Positions 9,143 to 18,260 of a DNA stretch of 64,000 bases are shown one piece after another. The notes under the pieces are model-generated. The model had not been told where the DNA came from, ran no database searches, and worked only from the letters and a program-made list of their open reading frames with translations. The stretch comes from Exiguobacterium marinum DSM 16307 (GTDB lineage: Bacteria > Bacillota > Bacilli > Exiguobacteriales > Exiguobacteriaceae). Positions within the stretch are counted from its first letter, which is position 1, and each line of letters starts with the position of its first letter. The stretch lies in NCBI RefSeq assembly GCF_000620845.1, contig NZ_KK211189.1:1255662-1319661 (forward strand), read 5' to 3'. A program made the translations under genes and the position numbers.

Positions 9143-9143
9143 A

Positions 9144-9182
9144 TCAAGCACACGAGTTCATGTTGAACTCGTGTGCTTTTCT
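9144..9182 (+). terminator. Bidirectional terminator between putB and the YcxB-like genes
   Basis: A perfect 15-bp stem (AAGCACACGAGTTCA / TGAACTCGTGTGCTT) with loop TGT and T4. It overlaps the 3' end of the convergent gene. Confidence 0.85.
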
Positions 9183-9730
9183 GTGTGTAGATATTTTTCG
9201 AGTATTCGATTGATTTCACTTTGTTCGACTTCGGTAATCCCATCTTTCATTTTCGGGATAATCAAAGCTTCATCCTCTTCATAATAAAGGAAGCGATACG
9301 ACTCGTCTTGATATACGCGAAGAATAGATGTCCAAGGAACTTGTGTCGTTCGGTGGATACTACCGCGAACGGCGTGCATTTCGACGTGAGTTTCAGAAAA
9401 CTGAAGCGTAATGTCTTTTGGCCAAACGTTCTGTTTTTTGAGGATGCGACGGATTTGCCAAAGGTAGAGTGGGGCATGTAAATCCTTTAACAGTGGTCTA
9501 AGTAATAGAGCGAACAATATCCCGATTCCGAATGTGATCAACAATCGGGTCATCGTTGATTCGAGGTTAGGCACTAACAAGATTGTAGCAATGTACCCAA
9601 GCGCGAATAGCGGAATATTCATATATTTCAACCATACGCTGCGAATTCGTTTATGTTGATCAGAATGGTGAATCATGTCGTTTTGGAAAGCTGAAAAATC
9701 TTCAAGCGTCAGTTTGTACGTGGTGACCAT
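9158..9730 (-). CDS. YcxB-like membrane protein, copy 1
   Basis: Protein of 190 residues with two closely spaced hydrophobic helices (about 35-80, MNIPLFALGYIATILLVP and LLITFGIGILFALLL). A cytoplasmic beta-rich C-terminal domain typical of the YcxB-like family follows, with WPKDITLQFSETHVEMHA, QVPWTSILRVYQDESYRFLYY and EALIIPK. The function is unknown. The ATG at 9730 follows AAGGAG at 8-nt spacing; two upstream ATGs lack one. The next gene upstream, in the same orientation, is a diverged paralog and the two probably form one operon. The 3' end lies inside the shared terminator with putB. Confidence 0.7.
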   Translation of the reverse strand: MVTTYKLTLEDFSAFQNDMIHHSDQHKRIRSVWLKYMNIPLFALGYIATILLVPNLESTMTRLLITFGIGILFALLLRPLLKDLHAPLYLWQIRRILKKQNVWPKDITLQFSETHVEMHAVRGSIHRTTQVPWTSILRVYQDESYRFLYYEEDEALIIPKMKDGITEVEQSEINRILEKYLHTEKHTSST

Positions 9731-9800
9731 AGCCTCTGCTCCTTTGTAGTTTGTCATATGCATGTATGTCTAGGGAATATTGAACCTTGAATATAGTTGC

Positions 9801-10349
9801 TTAGAGAGTGATATTTAAGTGTTTTTGTAACAAGCGATTGATGGTTGTTTGATTAGTCTCACGCAACTTTCGCTTCGGTATAATAATTGCTTCCGTCGCT
9901 TCGATGTATAGATAATAGTTGGTTTCGTCTTCATTTACTCTTTCAATTGCTTCCCATGAGACTCGAACCTGTTTATTGACGGCGTTGTGGAGAGAGTTGA
10001 CTTCAATCCCGTCCTCATAAATTGATAATGTCAAGTCACGAGGCCATTTCGATTCCTGTCGAAACATGGAACGTAATAGTTTCAGCCTAACTGTAAAATG
10101 CACTTTCTTGAAGAATGGGAACAAGAGAAGAGGTGCTATAACAGCGACACCAACAGCGAGTAAGAGGATGACGGCGGCGGACATTGTTTCGGGTAACAAG
10201 GTGATTGCGAGGGCAAATCCATAAAAAGCTGTCAGCAACATGAGTACAATCGTGATAAGTACAGATTTCCGTTTTTCCGAAACCGAGTTTTCAATAAATT
10301 TTTTTTGTAGCATGAAAAAATCATTTTGTGTCAATTGATAATGAATCAT
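9801..10349 (-). CDS. YcxB-like membrane protein, copy 2
   Basis: Protein of 182 residues with the same plan as its downstream neighbour: TQNDFFMLQKKF start, two hydrophobic helices (about 30-78), then WPRDLTLSIYEDGIEVNS, QVRVSWEAIERVNEDETNYYLYIEATEAIIIPKR. It aligns with copy 1 over the full length but is clearly diverged, so this is an old tandem duplication. YcxB-like proteins have no established function. An AGGAG ribosome site precedes the ATG. The gap to copy 1 is about 70 bp with no clear terminator, which suggests co-transcription. Confidence 0.7.
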   Translation of the reverse strand: MIHYQLTQNDFFMLQKKFIENSVSEKRKSVLITIVLMLLTAFYGFALAITLLPETMSAAVILLLAVGVAVIAPLLLFPFFKKVHFTVRLKLLRSMFRQESKWPRDLTLSIYEDGIEVNSLHNAVNKQVRVSWEAIERVNEDETNYYLYIEATEAIIIPKRKLRETNQTTINRLLQKHLNITL

Positions 10350-10430
10350 CTATCACTAACTCCTTCCTTTCATCTGATTAACGAGGTAATGTCTGTTAAC
10401 CACTGTATCATGTAGTGGATTAATTTCCCA

Positions 10431-10463
10431 TAAAAAAAGACTCAGTACCTGATTACTGAGCCT
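10431..10463 (-). terminator. Terminator after the SDR gene
   Basis: Read on the minus strand, stem CTCAGTA / TACTGAG with a short loop is followed by a run of seven T. Confidence 0.8.
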
Positions 10464-10472
10464 GTTTCAAAA

Positions 10473-11375
10473 TTATCCATTAATCACCGTACCACCATTG
10501 ACGTGAATGACTTGACCACTGACGTATGTCGAATCATCGCTTGCGAGATAGACGTATGCCGGTGCGAGCTCGGCCGGTTGTCCCGGACGTTTCATACCGG
10601 ACGAGTCTCCGAACGATTTGACTTTCTCCGCGTCAAACGTTGATGGGATGAGCGGTGTCCAAATCGGTCCCGGGGCGACCCCGTTGACGCGAATCTTCTT
10701 GTCCGCCAAGTTTTTGGCGAGGGAGCGGGTGAACGCCGTAATGGCACCTTTCGTCGACGCATAGTCGATCAATTGGTCGTTTCCTTCATATGCCGTGATG
10801 GAAGTCGTATTGATGATGCTCGCCCCTTCTTTTAAGTAAGGGAGCGCGGCTTTCGTTAAGTAGAACATGCTGAAGATGTTCGTACGGAACGTCTTCTCGA
10901 GTTGTTCGTCCGAGATGTCGAGAAGTGATTCCTGCGGATGCTGCTCGGCGGCGTTGTTGACGAGAATATCGATGTGTCCGAACGTTTCGAGCGTCTCTTC
11001 GACAACTTGCTGGCAGAATGAAGATTCTCCGAGATCCCCTTGAAGGAGCAGACAGGCTTGACCTAAGTCCTCGATCCGTTCTTTCGTCGCTTCCGCGTCC
11101 TCAAGTTCGTTTTGGTCTTTGTAGACGATGACGGAGTTCGCGCCTTCATGGGCGAAGAAAATGGCGACCGACTTCCCAATCCCGGAATCTCCACCGGTGA
11201 TGATGGCGACCTTGTCTTTTAACTTGTCACTTCCTTTATAATCTTCTCGTTCATAGATGGGGAAAGGTTCCATCTTCGAATCGATCCCTGGTTGATGCGC
11301 CTGTTCTTGGGCACTCTTTTGGAACGACTCAAAATCCTTTCGATTGCCGGTAGTATTTAAACGATTATCTCGCAT
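10473..11375 (-). CDS. Short-chain dehydrogenase/reductase, general-stress type (YdaD/YhxC-like)
   Basis: NAD(P)-dependent oxidoreductase of 300 residues with an N-terminal extension of about 50 residues before the Rossmann fold. This is typical of the Gsp39/YdaD group of Bacillus stress SDRs. Motifs are TGGDSGIG (cofactor, about 60), NNAAEQHP, catalytic Ser in NTTSITAYEG, Tyr-x3-Lys in YASTKGA, and APGPIWTP. The C-terminal VSGQVIHVNGG is standard. The substrate is unknown. The ribosome site AAAGGGGAAC precedes the ATG. I looked for a sigma-B promoter upstream and did not find a good match. The gene is monocistronic and divergent from fadNAE. Confidence 0.88.
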   Translation of the reverse strand: MRDNRLNTTGNRKDFESFQKSAQEQAHQPGIDSKMEPFPIYEREDYKGSDKLKDKVAIITGGDSGIGKSVAIFFAHEGANSVIVYKDQNELEDAEATKERIEDLGQACLLLQGDLGESSFCQQVVEETLETFGHIDILVNNAAEQHPQESLLDISDEQLEKTFRTNIFSMFYLTKAALPYLKEGASIINTTSITAYEGNDQLIDYASTKGAITAFTRSLAKNLADKKIRVNGVAPGPIWTPLIPSTFDAEKVKSFGDSSGMKRPGQPAELAPAYVYLASDDSTYVSGQVIHVNGGTVING

Positions 11376-11477
11376 GTATACGTTCCCCTTTCTAAATTTG
11401 ACTCTTTTTGTTTATACCACACCCGTTGAAAACTAATCGTTCATTCAAAAAATGGAATGAAATTGAAAAATGAACGC

Positions 11478-11506
11478 TTGCGAATGAATGTTCATTCATT
11501 TATGAT
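11478..11506 (+). promoter_or_regulatory. fadNAE promoter
   Basis: -35 TTGCGA (11478-11483) and -10 TATGAT (11501-11506) are separated by exactly 17 bp. The spacer is occupied by a FadR-type palindrome. Confidence 0.75.
11481..11498 (+). promoter_or_regulatory. FadR operator 1
   Basis: CGAATGAATGTTCATTCA matches the Bacillus FadR consensus TGAATGAMTANTCATTCA at 16 of 18 positions and fills the promoter spacer. A bound repressor would exclude RNA polymerase until long-chain acyl-CoA releases it. Confidence 0.75.
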
Positions 11507-11552
11507 AGAAGAGTAAACACGATGGTGATTGCGATTTTTTTTACGCGTGAAA

Positions 11553-11570
11553 TGAATCACTATTCATTCT
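11553..11570 (+). promoter_or_regulatory. FadR operator 2
   Basis: TGAATCACTATTCATTCT matches the FadR consensus at 16 of 18 positions. It lies in the transcribed leader about 20 bp before the fadN start codon, 72 bp from operator 1. Confidence 0.65.
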
Positions 11571-11589
11571 CATTTTAGGGGGGAACACT

Positions 11590-14001
11590 ATGACGAGTCA
11601 CATCGAACAATCAACCGACCTCCGTTTGACGAACTCAATTCGTTTTGCGGTCGTCATCGGTTCAGGAGTAATGGGGGCGGGGATTGCGGCTCACTTGGCG
11701 AACGCGGGGATTCGTTCGCTCATGCTCGACATCGTACCACGTGAATTGACAGCCAAAGAGGAAGCGAAAGGATTGACGCTCGAGTCACCTGAAGTACGGA
11801 ATCGTATCGCCTCAGAAAACCGGCAAAAGCTATTGAAACAAAATCCAGCACCACTCGCGACAGCCGACCACCTCAACTTCATCGAAGTCGGGAACTTAGA
11901 GGATGACTTGGAGCGCTTGAAAGAGGCGGACTGGATCATCGAAGTCGTCGTCGAGCGCCTCGATGTGAAGCAACAGCTCTTCGAGAAGATTGCACCTTAC
12001 ATCCGTGAAGATGCGATCCTCAGCTCGAACACGTCAGGGATTTCAATCGAAGCGATGGCAAGTGCCCTTCCGGAAGGATTGAAATCACGCTTCCTCGGCA
12101 CGCACTTCTTCAACCCACCGCGTTACTTGAAGTTGCTCGAACTCATCCCGACGGAGCAGACAGCCCGTCCGGTCATCGACTTCATGTCACGTTTCGCGGA
12201 AGACCGTCTCGGAAAAGGTGTCGTCGAAGCAAAAGACACACCAAACTTCATCGGGAACCGCATCGGGACGTACGGTCTTCTCGTCACGTTCGAAGAGATG
12301 CTCAAGCAAAACGCCTCAATCGGAGAAATGGATTCAATCACGGGTCCACTCATCGGTCGTCCGAAATCTGCGACGTTCCGCACACTCGACGTCGTCGGAA
12401 TCGACACGTTCGTCCACGTGGCAGGTAACGTCTATGAGACACTCGAATCAGGCGAAGAGAAGGACACCTTCGACGTTCCCGCAGAAATGAAGCAACTCGT
12501 CGAAAAAGGATGGGTCGGACAAAAGGCCGGTCAAGGCTTCTATAAGAAAGAAGGCAAGGTCATTCAGGAATTGAACCTTCAGACGTTCGAATACGAACAA
12601 TTGAAAGCGATTACAGGTGCTGAACTCGATCAAATCAAGTCACTTCCTGGATCGAAGGCGAAATTGAAAGGCGCTATCTTGAACAAAGGTCGCATCGGAC
12701 AATTGCTCTGGCCAATCACGGCGAAGACGCTCGCTTACTCGGCGCGTCTCACTGGAGAAATCGCCGATACGATCGTCGCTATCGATGACGCGATGAAGTG
12801 GGGCTTCGGTTGGAAGTTTGGACCGTTCGAGATGTGGGATGCCCTCGGTGTTGAAAAATCAGTCGAGCGCATGAAAGCGGAAGGTTATGACGTCCCGGCA
12901 TGGATCGATGAGATGCTTGCTGCAGGTAATACGTCATTCTACAAGGGAGACCAGTATTACGATAAAGCGTCGAAGGCGTATGTCGAGAAGACCGTCAACC
13001 CGAAAGAATTGAAGCTCAAACCGCTCGCAAAATCAAACGGCATCATCTTGGAGAACGGTGGGGCACGCCTCGTCGACATCGGCGATGACGTCGTCGCACT
13101 CGAGTTCACGTCACCAAACAACGCAATCGGAGTCGACATCATGCAGATGATTGAACAATCGATCGACCGTGTCGAGCAAGACTTCAAAGGGATGGTCCTC
13201 GCCAACGATGGCAAGAACTTCTGTGTCGGCGCGAACCTTGCGATGATGCTTATGGAAGCAGAAGACGAGAACTGGTTCGAACTCGATTGGATCATCAACA
13301 AGTTCCAACAAGCCGTTCAAAAGATTCGCTATTCAAGTCGCCCGGTCGTCGCCGCACCATACGGCATGACGCTAGGTGGTGGGACGGAAATCAGCTTGCC
13401 GGCAGCGCGTATGCAAGCCGCGCTTGAGACATACATGGGTCTCGTCGAAGTCGGGGTCGGACTCATCCCAGGTGGGGGCGGAAACGTCAACACGTATCGT
13501 CGTCTCCTTGAGCAGACGCCAAAATCGATGCAAAACATTGAGAAGGCTGCACAGCAGACGTTCGAGAACATCGCGATGGCGAAAGTATCGAAGTCGGCAT
13601 TTGATGCGAAGACGCTCGGTTACCACCGTGCGGTCGACGGAATCTCAATGAACCGTGACCACTTAACGTTCGATGCGAAACAGACGGTCCTTGAACTGGC
13701 TGACGGGTACACGGCACCCGTTCGCGAGAAGTTACCGGTCGTCGGTCAAACGGGTAAAGCGACGCTCGAACTCGCGGCGTATGAAATGTTCTATGGTGGT
13801 TATATTTCAGAGCACGATTTGAAGATTGCGAAGAAACTCGCATACGTCATCAGCGGTGGCGATTTGGCATACGGTACGCTCGTCGACGAGCAGTACTTCC
13901 TCGACATCGAGCGTGAAGCCTTCTTGAGCCTCATCGGGGAGCCGAAGTCACAACAACGGATGCAACATATGCTCGTGAAAGGCAAACCACTACGGAACTG
14001 A
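11590..14001 (+). CDS. fadN: 3-hydroxyacyl-CoA dehydrogenase / enoyl-CoA hydratase FadN
   Basis: Beta-oxidation enzyme of 803 residues that hydrates enoyl-CoA and oxidises the 3-hydroxyacyl product with NAD. The N-terminal Rossmann domain carries VIGSGVMGAGIA (about 20-31). The dehydrogenase region follows with NTSGISIEAMA, GTHFFNPPRYLKLLEL and FIGNRIGTYG. The C-terminal crotonase fold (about 490-720) shows GMVLANDGKNFCVGANL and GGTEISLPAARMQA. Order and length match FadN (YusL) of Bacillus. The ribosome site is AGGGGGGAAC. First gene of fadN-fadA-fadE, with two FadR operators upstream. Confidence 0.95.
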   Translation: MTSHIEQSTDLRLTNSIRFAVVIGSGVMGAGIAAHLANAGIRSLMLDIVPRELTAKEEAKGLTLESPEVRNRIASENRQKLLKQNPAPLATADHLNFIEVGNLEDDLERLKEADWIIEVVVERLDVKQQLFEKIAPYIREDAILSSNTSGISIEAMASALPEGLKSRFLGTHFFNPPRYLKLLELIPTEQTARPVIDFMSRFAEDRLGKGVVEAKDTPNFIGNRIGTYGLLVTFEEMLKQNASIGEMDSITGPLIGRPKSATFRTLDVVGIDTFVHVAGNVYETLESGEEKDTFDVPAEMKQLVEKGWVGQKAGQGFYKKEGKVIQELNLQTFEYEQLKAITGAELDQIKSLPGSKAKLKGAILNKGRIGQLLWPITAKTLAYSARLTGEIADTIVAIDDAMKWGFGWKFGPFEMWDALGVEKSVERMKAEGYDVPAWIDEMLAAGNTSFYKGDQYYDKASKAYVEKTVNPKELKLKPLAKSNGIILENGGARLVDIGDDVVALEFTSPNNAIGVDIMQMIEQSIDRVEQDFKGMVLANDGKNFCVGANLAMMLMEAEDENWFELDWIINKFQQAVQKIRYSSRPVVAAPYGMTLGGGTEISLPAARMQAALETYMGLVEVGVGLIPGGGGNVNTYRRLLEQTPKSMQNIEKAAQQTFENIAMAKVSKSAFDAKTLGYHRAVDGISMNRDHLTFDAKQTVLELADGYTAPVREKLPVVGQTGKATLELAAYEMFYGGYISEHDLKIAKKLAYVISGGDLAYGTLVDEQYFLDIEREAFLSLIGEPKSQQRMQHMLVKGKPLRN

Positions 14002-14019
14002 TAAAGGGGGACAAAACAG

Positions 14020-15192
14020 ATGAGGGAAGCAGTCATCGTAGCCGGCGCACGGACGCCGGTCGGAAAAGCAAAGCGCGGTTCGTTCCGTAACGTTCGTTCG
14101 GACGAGCTCGCGGGATATGCCATCAAGGCAACGCTTGAGCGTTCAGGATATAAAGGCCCGATTGATGACGTCATCATGGGTTGTGCGATGCCAGAAGCGG
14201 AGCAAGGGATGAACATCGCTCGCTATGCGGCGGTCCGGGGGGGACTGTCGCACGAAGTACCAGCGATTACCATCAACCGCTACTGCTCGTCAGGCCTTCA
14301 AGCTATTGCGGATGCAGCGGCAAAAATCATGATCGGTCAAGCGACGGCAATCATCGCCGGCGGTATGGAATCGATGAGCCAAGTCCCGATGGGTGGTCAC
14401 GTCATCCGTCCAAACCCACACATCATGGAGACGGCACCAGAGTACTACATGAGCATGGGTCATACGGCAGAACGTGTCGCGGCTGAATATAATATCTCGC
14501 GTGAGGACCAAGATGCATTCGCCATCAACAGTCACCAAAAAGCGGCGGCAGCCATCGCAGGTGGCAAGTTCCAAGAAGAGATTGCCCCTGTGACGGTCAT
14601 TGAGCGCGTACTCGGTGAAGACGGAAAAGTCGCTGAAGTGGAGAAGGTCGTGAAGCATGACGAAGGTGTCCGTGCCGACTCGACGGTTGAAGCGCTAGGC
14701 AAACTCCGTCCTGCGTTCAAAATCAAAGGTTCGGTCACAGCAGGTAACGCCTCACAAGTTTCAGACGGAGCGGCAGCTGTCCTCGTTATGGACCGTGAAG
14801 AAGCAGAACGCCAAGGGTTACAACCGATGGCGAAGTTCCTCTCGTTCGCGGTCGGCGGTGTCCGCCCGGAAGTGATGGGAATCGGTCCGATCGTCGCCAT
14901 TCCAAAAGCACTCGAGATGGCTGGTGTGAAGTTAGAAGAGGTCGGATTGTTCGAGTTGAACGAAGCGTTCGCGAGTCAGTCACTCGGTGTCATCCGGGAA
15001 CTCGGAATTGATCCGTCGAAAGTAAACGTGAACGGAGGCGCTATCGCCCTCGGCCACCCGCTTGGATGTACAGGAGCAAAACTTTCGGTCTCGATCTTGC
15101 ATGAGATGAAACGACGCAATGAGAAGTATGGGGTTGTCACGATGTGTATCGGCGGCGGTATGGGCGCGGCTGGTGTCTTCGAATTACTTTAA
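14020..15192 (+). CDS. fadA: Acetyl-CoA C-acyltransferase (3-ketoacyl-CoA thiolase) FadA
   Basis: Thiolase of 390 residues that cleaves 3-ketoacyl-CoA to acetyl-CoA plus a shortened acyl-CoA. The nucleophile is Cys89 in [11 protein letters not shown]. The second catalytic set is visible as NEAFASQ, His in [15 protein letters not shown], and the C-terminal Cys in [13 protein letters not shown]. It begins 18 bp after fadN with ribosome site AAAGGGGGACAA and is followed 13 bp later by fadE, so it is clearly operonic. The GGGGGACAA of its ribosome site complements the C-rich loop of the candidate RNA at 19.2 kb. Confidence 0.95.
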   Translation: MREAVIVAGARTPVGKAKRGSFRNVRSDELAGYAIKATLERSGYKGPIDDVIMGCAMPEAEQGMNIARYAAVRGGLSHEVPAITINRYCSSGLQAIADAAAKIMIGQATAIIAGGMESMSQVPMGGHVIRPNPHIMETAPEYYMSMGHTAERVAAEYNISREDQDAFAINSHQKAAAAIAGGKFQEEIAPVTVIERVLGEDGKVAEVEKVVKHDEGVRADSTVEALGKLRPAFKIKGSVTAGNASQVSDGAAAVLVMDREEAERQGLQPMAKFLSFAVGGVRPEVMGIGPIVAIPKALEMAGVKLEEVGLFELNEAFASQSLGVIRELGIDPSKVNVNGGAIALGHPLGCTGAKLSVSILHEMKRRNEKYGVVTMCIGGGMGAAGVFELL

Positions 15193-15205
15193 GGGGGAAT
15201 CGGAT

Positions 15206-16990
15206 ATGGAACGTACAGAACATGAATTGATTAAAGGCGGTAGCTTCGTCATTGACGAACTCGACGCAGCGCGTCTCTTCACTCCAGAGGATTTTTCAGA
15301 TGAGCATAAGATGATCGGGGACACGACAGCAGGATTTGTTGATGACCGTGTCATGCCAGTCCTCGGACGCATCGAGAAACATGAGTTCGACCTCTCTGTC
15401 GAATTGTTGAAAGAAGCAGGAGAGCTCGGACTCCTCGGAGCAGACGTTCCAGAAGAGTACGGTGGCTACCAGCTTGATAAAATCTCATCTTCCATCATTA
15501 CGGAGCGTTTTGCGAAAGCGCGTTCGTTTGCACTCAGCTACGGCGCACACGTTGGGATTGGGACGCTCCCGATCGTCTTCTTCGGATCAGAAGAGCAAAA
15601 ACACAAGTACTTGCCAAAACTCGCGACAGGCGAATGGATTGCAGCTTACGCACTCACTGAGCCGGGCTCAGGATCTGACGCCCTCGGTGCGAAGTCAACA
15701 GCTGTCTTGAACGAGGCGGGCACGCACTACGTCTTGAACGGTGAGAAGCAATGGATTACAAACGCCGGTTTCGCAAACGTCTTCGTCGTCTACGCGAAAA
15801 TCGATGGCGACAAGTTCAGTGCCTTCATCGTCGAGCGTGACTTCAAAGGAGTTTCAACAGGCGCAGAAGAGCAGAAGATGGGAATCAAGGGATCGTCGAC
15901 ACGTACGCTCATCCTTGAAGATGTTGAAGTACCAGTCGACAACCTTCTCGGTGAAGTCGGAAAAGGCCACGTCATCGCCTTCAACATCTTGAACGTCGGT
16001 CGTTACAAACTCGCAGTCGGAGCAGTCGGGTCTTCAAAACGTGCATTCGACCTCTCGGTACAATACGCGAACGAGCGCAAGCAGTTCAAGACACCGATCA
16101 GTCAATTCCCGCTCATCCAAGAAAAACTCGCAACGATGGCAGCGAATATCTATGCGATGGAAAGTTCGGTCTACCGTACAGGTGGCTTGTTCCAAGACAG
16201 CCTCGACGCACTCGGTGACGAGAATATGCGTGATGGATCGAAAGTTGCACAAGCGATCGCGGAATACGCGATTGAATGCTCACTCAACAAAGTGTTCGCT
16301 TCTGAAACATTCGACTATGTCGTCGATGAAGCGGTTCAAATCCACGGTGGATACGGATTCATGGCAGAATATGAAGTCGAGAACCTCTACCGTGACTCAC
16401 GCATCAACCGAATCTTCGAAGGAACGAACGAAATCAACCGTTTAATCGTACCAGGTACGCTCCTCAAGAAAGCGATGAAAGGTGAATTGCCACTTCTCGC
16501 AGAAGCACAAAAACTTCAAAAAGAGCTCATGAGCTACATGCCACAAGAATTGGACGGCTCACCGCTCGCACGTGAGAAGATGCTCCTTGCGAACATGAAG
16601 AAAATTCACTTGATGGTCGCTGGTACAGCGGTACAGAAGTATCAACAAGACCTTCAAAACGAACAAGAAATCTTGGCGAAGATCGCAGACATGATCAGTG
16701 CCATCTACGCGCTTGAAGCAGCGATCGCTCGTACAGACAAAGCGATCGCACGTACAGGCGAAGAGAAGAACACGCTCAAAGTCCGCTACACAGAAATTTT
16801 TGCGGAGCAAGTATTCAAACAAGTCGAACTCATGGCGAAAGAAGTGTTGTACGCAGCGGCGTCTGGTGACGAGCAGCGTATGCTTCTCTCGGCGATGAAG
16901 AAGTTCAGCCGCTACCAGCCAATCAATGTGATCGGTACGAAGCGTGAAGTCGCAGCGAGCCTCATCAAAGCGAATAAGTTTATCGTCTAA
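15206..16990 (+). CDS. fadE: Acyl-CoA dehydrogenase FadE
   Basis: FAD enzyme of 594 residues that makes the first beta-oxidation double bond. The acyl-CoA dehydrogenase core shows AYALTEPGSGSDALG, GEKQWITNAGFANVFVVYAK, MGIKGSSTRTLI, and the C-terminal IHGGYGFMAEYEVENLYRDSRINRIFEGTNEI split over two motifs. A further helical domain of about 180 residues follows (MKGELPLLAEAQKLQ onward), as in Bacillus FadE (YusJ), which has the same length. The ATG at 15206 follows AAGGGGGAATCGG; an in-frame ATG at 15119 lies inside fadA and was rejected. Last gene of the FadR operon. Confidence 0.93.
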   Translation: MERTEHELIKGGSFVIDELDAARLFTPEDFSDEHKMIGDTTAGFVDDRVMPVLGRIEKHEFDLSVELLKEAGELGLLGADVPEEYGGYQLDKISSSIITERFAKARSFALSYGAHVGIGTLPIVFFGSEEQKHKYLPKLATGEWIAAYALTEPGSGSDALGAKSTAVLNEAGTHYVLNGEKQWITNAGFANVFVVYAKIDGDKFSAFIVERDFKGVSTGAEEQKMGIKGSSTRTLILEDVEVPVDNLLGEVGKGHVIAFNILNVGRYKLAVGAVGSSKRAFDLSVQYANERKQFKTPISQFPLIQEKLATMAANIYAMESSVYRTGGLFQDSLDALGDENMRDGSKVAQAIAEYAIECSLNKVFASETFDYVVDEAVQIHGGYGFMAEYEVENLYRDSRINRIFEGTNEINRLIVPGTLLKKAMKGELPLLAEAQKLQKELMSYMPQELDGSPLAREKMLLANMKKIHLMVAGTAVQKYQQDLQNEQEILAKIADMISAIYALEAAIARTDKAIARTGEEKNTLKVRYTEIFAEQVFKQVELMAKEVLYAAASGDEQRMLLSAMKKFSRYQPINVIGTKREVAASLIKANKFIV

Positions 16991-17000
16991 TCAAATTGAC

Positions 17001-17040
17001 AGAAAGGGTGGACCGGACGCGGTCGGCCCTTTCTTTTTTT
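17001..17040 (+). terminator. Terminator of fadNAE
   Basis: Stem AGAAAGGGTGGACCG / CGGTCGGCCCTTTCT with loop GACG and a run of T, 10 bp after the fadE stop. Confidence 0.9.
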
Positions 17041-17079
17041 GAGCTCTGCCACGTACAATAGAGACGAGGGGGAGAGACG

Positions 17080-17811
17080 ATGAAAAGACGAGATGTATTA
17101 CTCGACCGGATGGAGCGAATTGGACGGTCCGTTGCCGAACATGACGGCACGCTCATGTTGCTTGCATTAGGATCGATTGGACAAGAGACAGAACGGCTAG
17201 ATGATTATTCCGACCTCGATTTCTTTTTGATTGTCGAGGACGGGCATAAGGCACGCTTTATTGACCGACTTGACTGGCTCGAAGTCGAACCGCTTCACTA
17301 TCAGTTCCAAAATACGAAAGACGGGCATAAAATCATGTATCACGATGGTATTTATGGGGAATTTGCCGTCTTTGAAGTGCACGAACTCGCGACAATCGCT
17401 TACACGCCGGGGCGCGTCGTTTGGAGACGTGATGAGGCGCTAGATGTGTTCGCGACACCGGACCTCGCTATCGAACGTCATGCATCCTCTTATTACTACG
17501 AAGAAGCATTGACGAATCTATATGTGGGCTTGTTACGCGAACGTCGAGGGGAGACGCTTGCCGGATTCGAGCTCATCCAAGTCGCAGCCGTTCAAAATGT
17601 CTTGAAAGCAATCGGTGAACAAGGCGACGCCTTCAACCCGACACGTCGGGTCGAGTCGAGACATCCGCAGATGATTTCTTTCCTGTTGGGCGGGGTATTA
17701 GGATATGGCAGATCAGGCGTCGCGGCGTCGGCCATCTTACGTTTTATCGAAGAGCGACATGTTGTCAACACGACGATAAAGCGGGAAATCGAGCGGTTGC
17801 TTGAGACGTGA
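17080..17811 (+). CDS. Nucleotidyltransferase-like protein, function unknown
   Basis: Protein of 243 residues. Near residue 30 it has a nucleotidyltransferase signature: LGSIGQETERLDDYSDLDFF, that is G-S followed by D-x-D at about 44-46. A distal acidic strand in EFAVFEVHEL could supply the third metal ligand. The C-terminal half is helical (SSYYYEEALTNLYVGLLRERRG). The layout resembles lincosamide or aminoglycoside nucleotidyltransferases, but I cannot assign a substrate. The ribosome site is AGGGGGAGAG. It separates fadE from the yusI-like gene, which are adjacent in B. subtilis, so it is probably an insertion in this lineage. Codon use matches its neighbours. Confidence 0.7.
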   Translation: MKRRDVLLDRMERIGRSVAEHDGTLMLLALGSIGQETERLDDYSDLDFFLIVEDGHKARFIDRLDWLEVEPLHYQFQNTKDGHKIMYHDGIYGEFAVFEVHELATIAYTPGRVVWRRDEALDVFATPDLAIERHASSYYYEEALTNLYVGLLRERRGETLAGFELIQVAAVQNVLKAIGEQGDAFNPTRRVESRHPQMISFLLGGVLGYGRSGVAASAILRFIEERHVVNTTIKREIERLLET

Positions 17812-17858
17812 ATTGATTTCTCAGAATATGCTACATTGATGAGAGAGGTGATGAACAG

Positions 17859-18212
17859 ATGGTGACACTATACGGCTATCCACCATGCAGTACGTGCAAA
17901 AAAGCAGAAAAATGGTTGAAAGAGCAAGGGATCGATTATACATACGTCCATATCGTCGAATCGACGCCGACGCAAGAAGAACTCGCTGATTTATGGAAGC
18001 AATCGGATTTACCGCTCAAGAAATTCTTCAACACGAGCGGGCAAGTTTACCGGAATGAAGGAATTAAAGACAAGTTGCCACATTTATCAGAAGACGAACA
18101 ACTCGAGTTATTAACGAGCAATGGTATGCTTTTGAAGCGACCAATCGTCACAAATGGTGAAAAAACGACCGTCGGATTTTCAGAAAAGTCCTTTACGGAC
18201 GTTTGGGGCTAA
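17859..18212 (+). CDS. ArsC/Spx-family protein, YusI-like
   Basis: Thioredoxin-fold protein of 117 residues of the arsenate reductase/Spx/MgsR family. CSTC (residues 10-13, in YPPCSTCKKAEKWL) is the redox pair. The rest follows the family: FFNTSGQVYR, LLTSNGMLLKRPIV and a final VGFSEKSFTDVWG. In B. subtilis yusI lies in the same place, between fadE and gcvH, so synteny supports the name. Whether it is a reductase or a regulator is not known. Ribosome site GAGAGGTG; gcvH follows about 50 bp later. Confidence 0.82.
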   Translation: MVTLYGYPPCSTCKKAEKWLKEQGIDYTYVHIVESTPTQEELADLWKQSDLPLKKFFNTSGQVYRNEGIKDKLPHLSEDEQLELLTSNGMLLKRPIVTNGEKTTVGFSEKSFTDVWG

Positions 18213-18260
18213 GTGCTATAATACAGATGTGAGTCTAATTTATTTGAGGGGGAAGTTAGG

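Noticed and set aside
11376-11460. Sigma-B promoter before the stress-type SDR
   Set aside because: A GTTT and a GGGT-like element exist but at wrong spacing (9 bp rather than 12-14).
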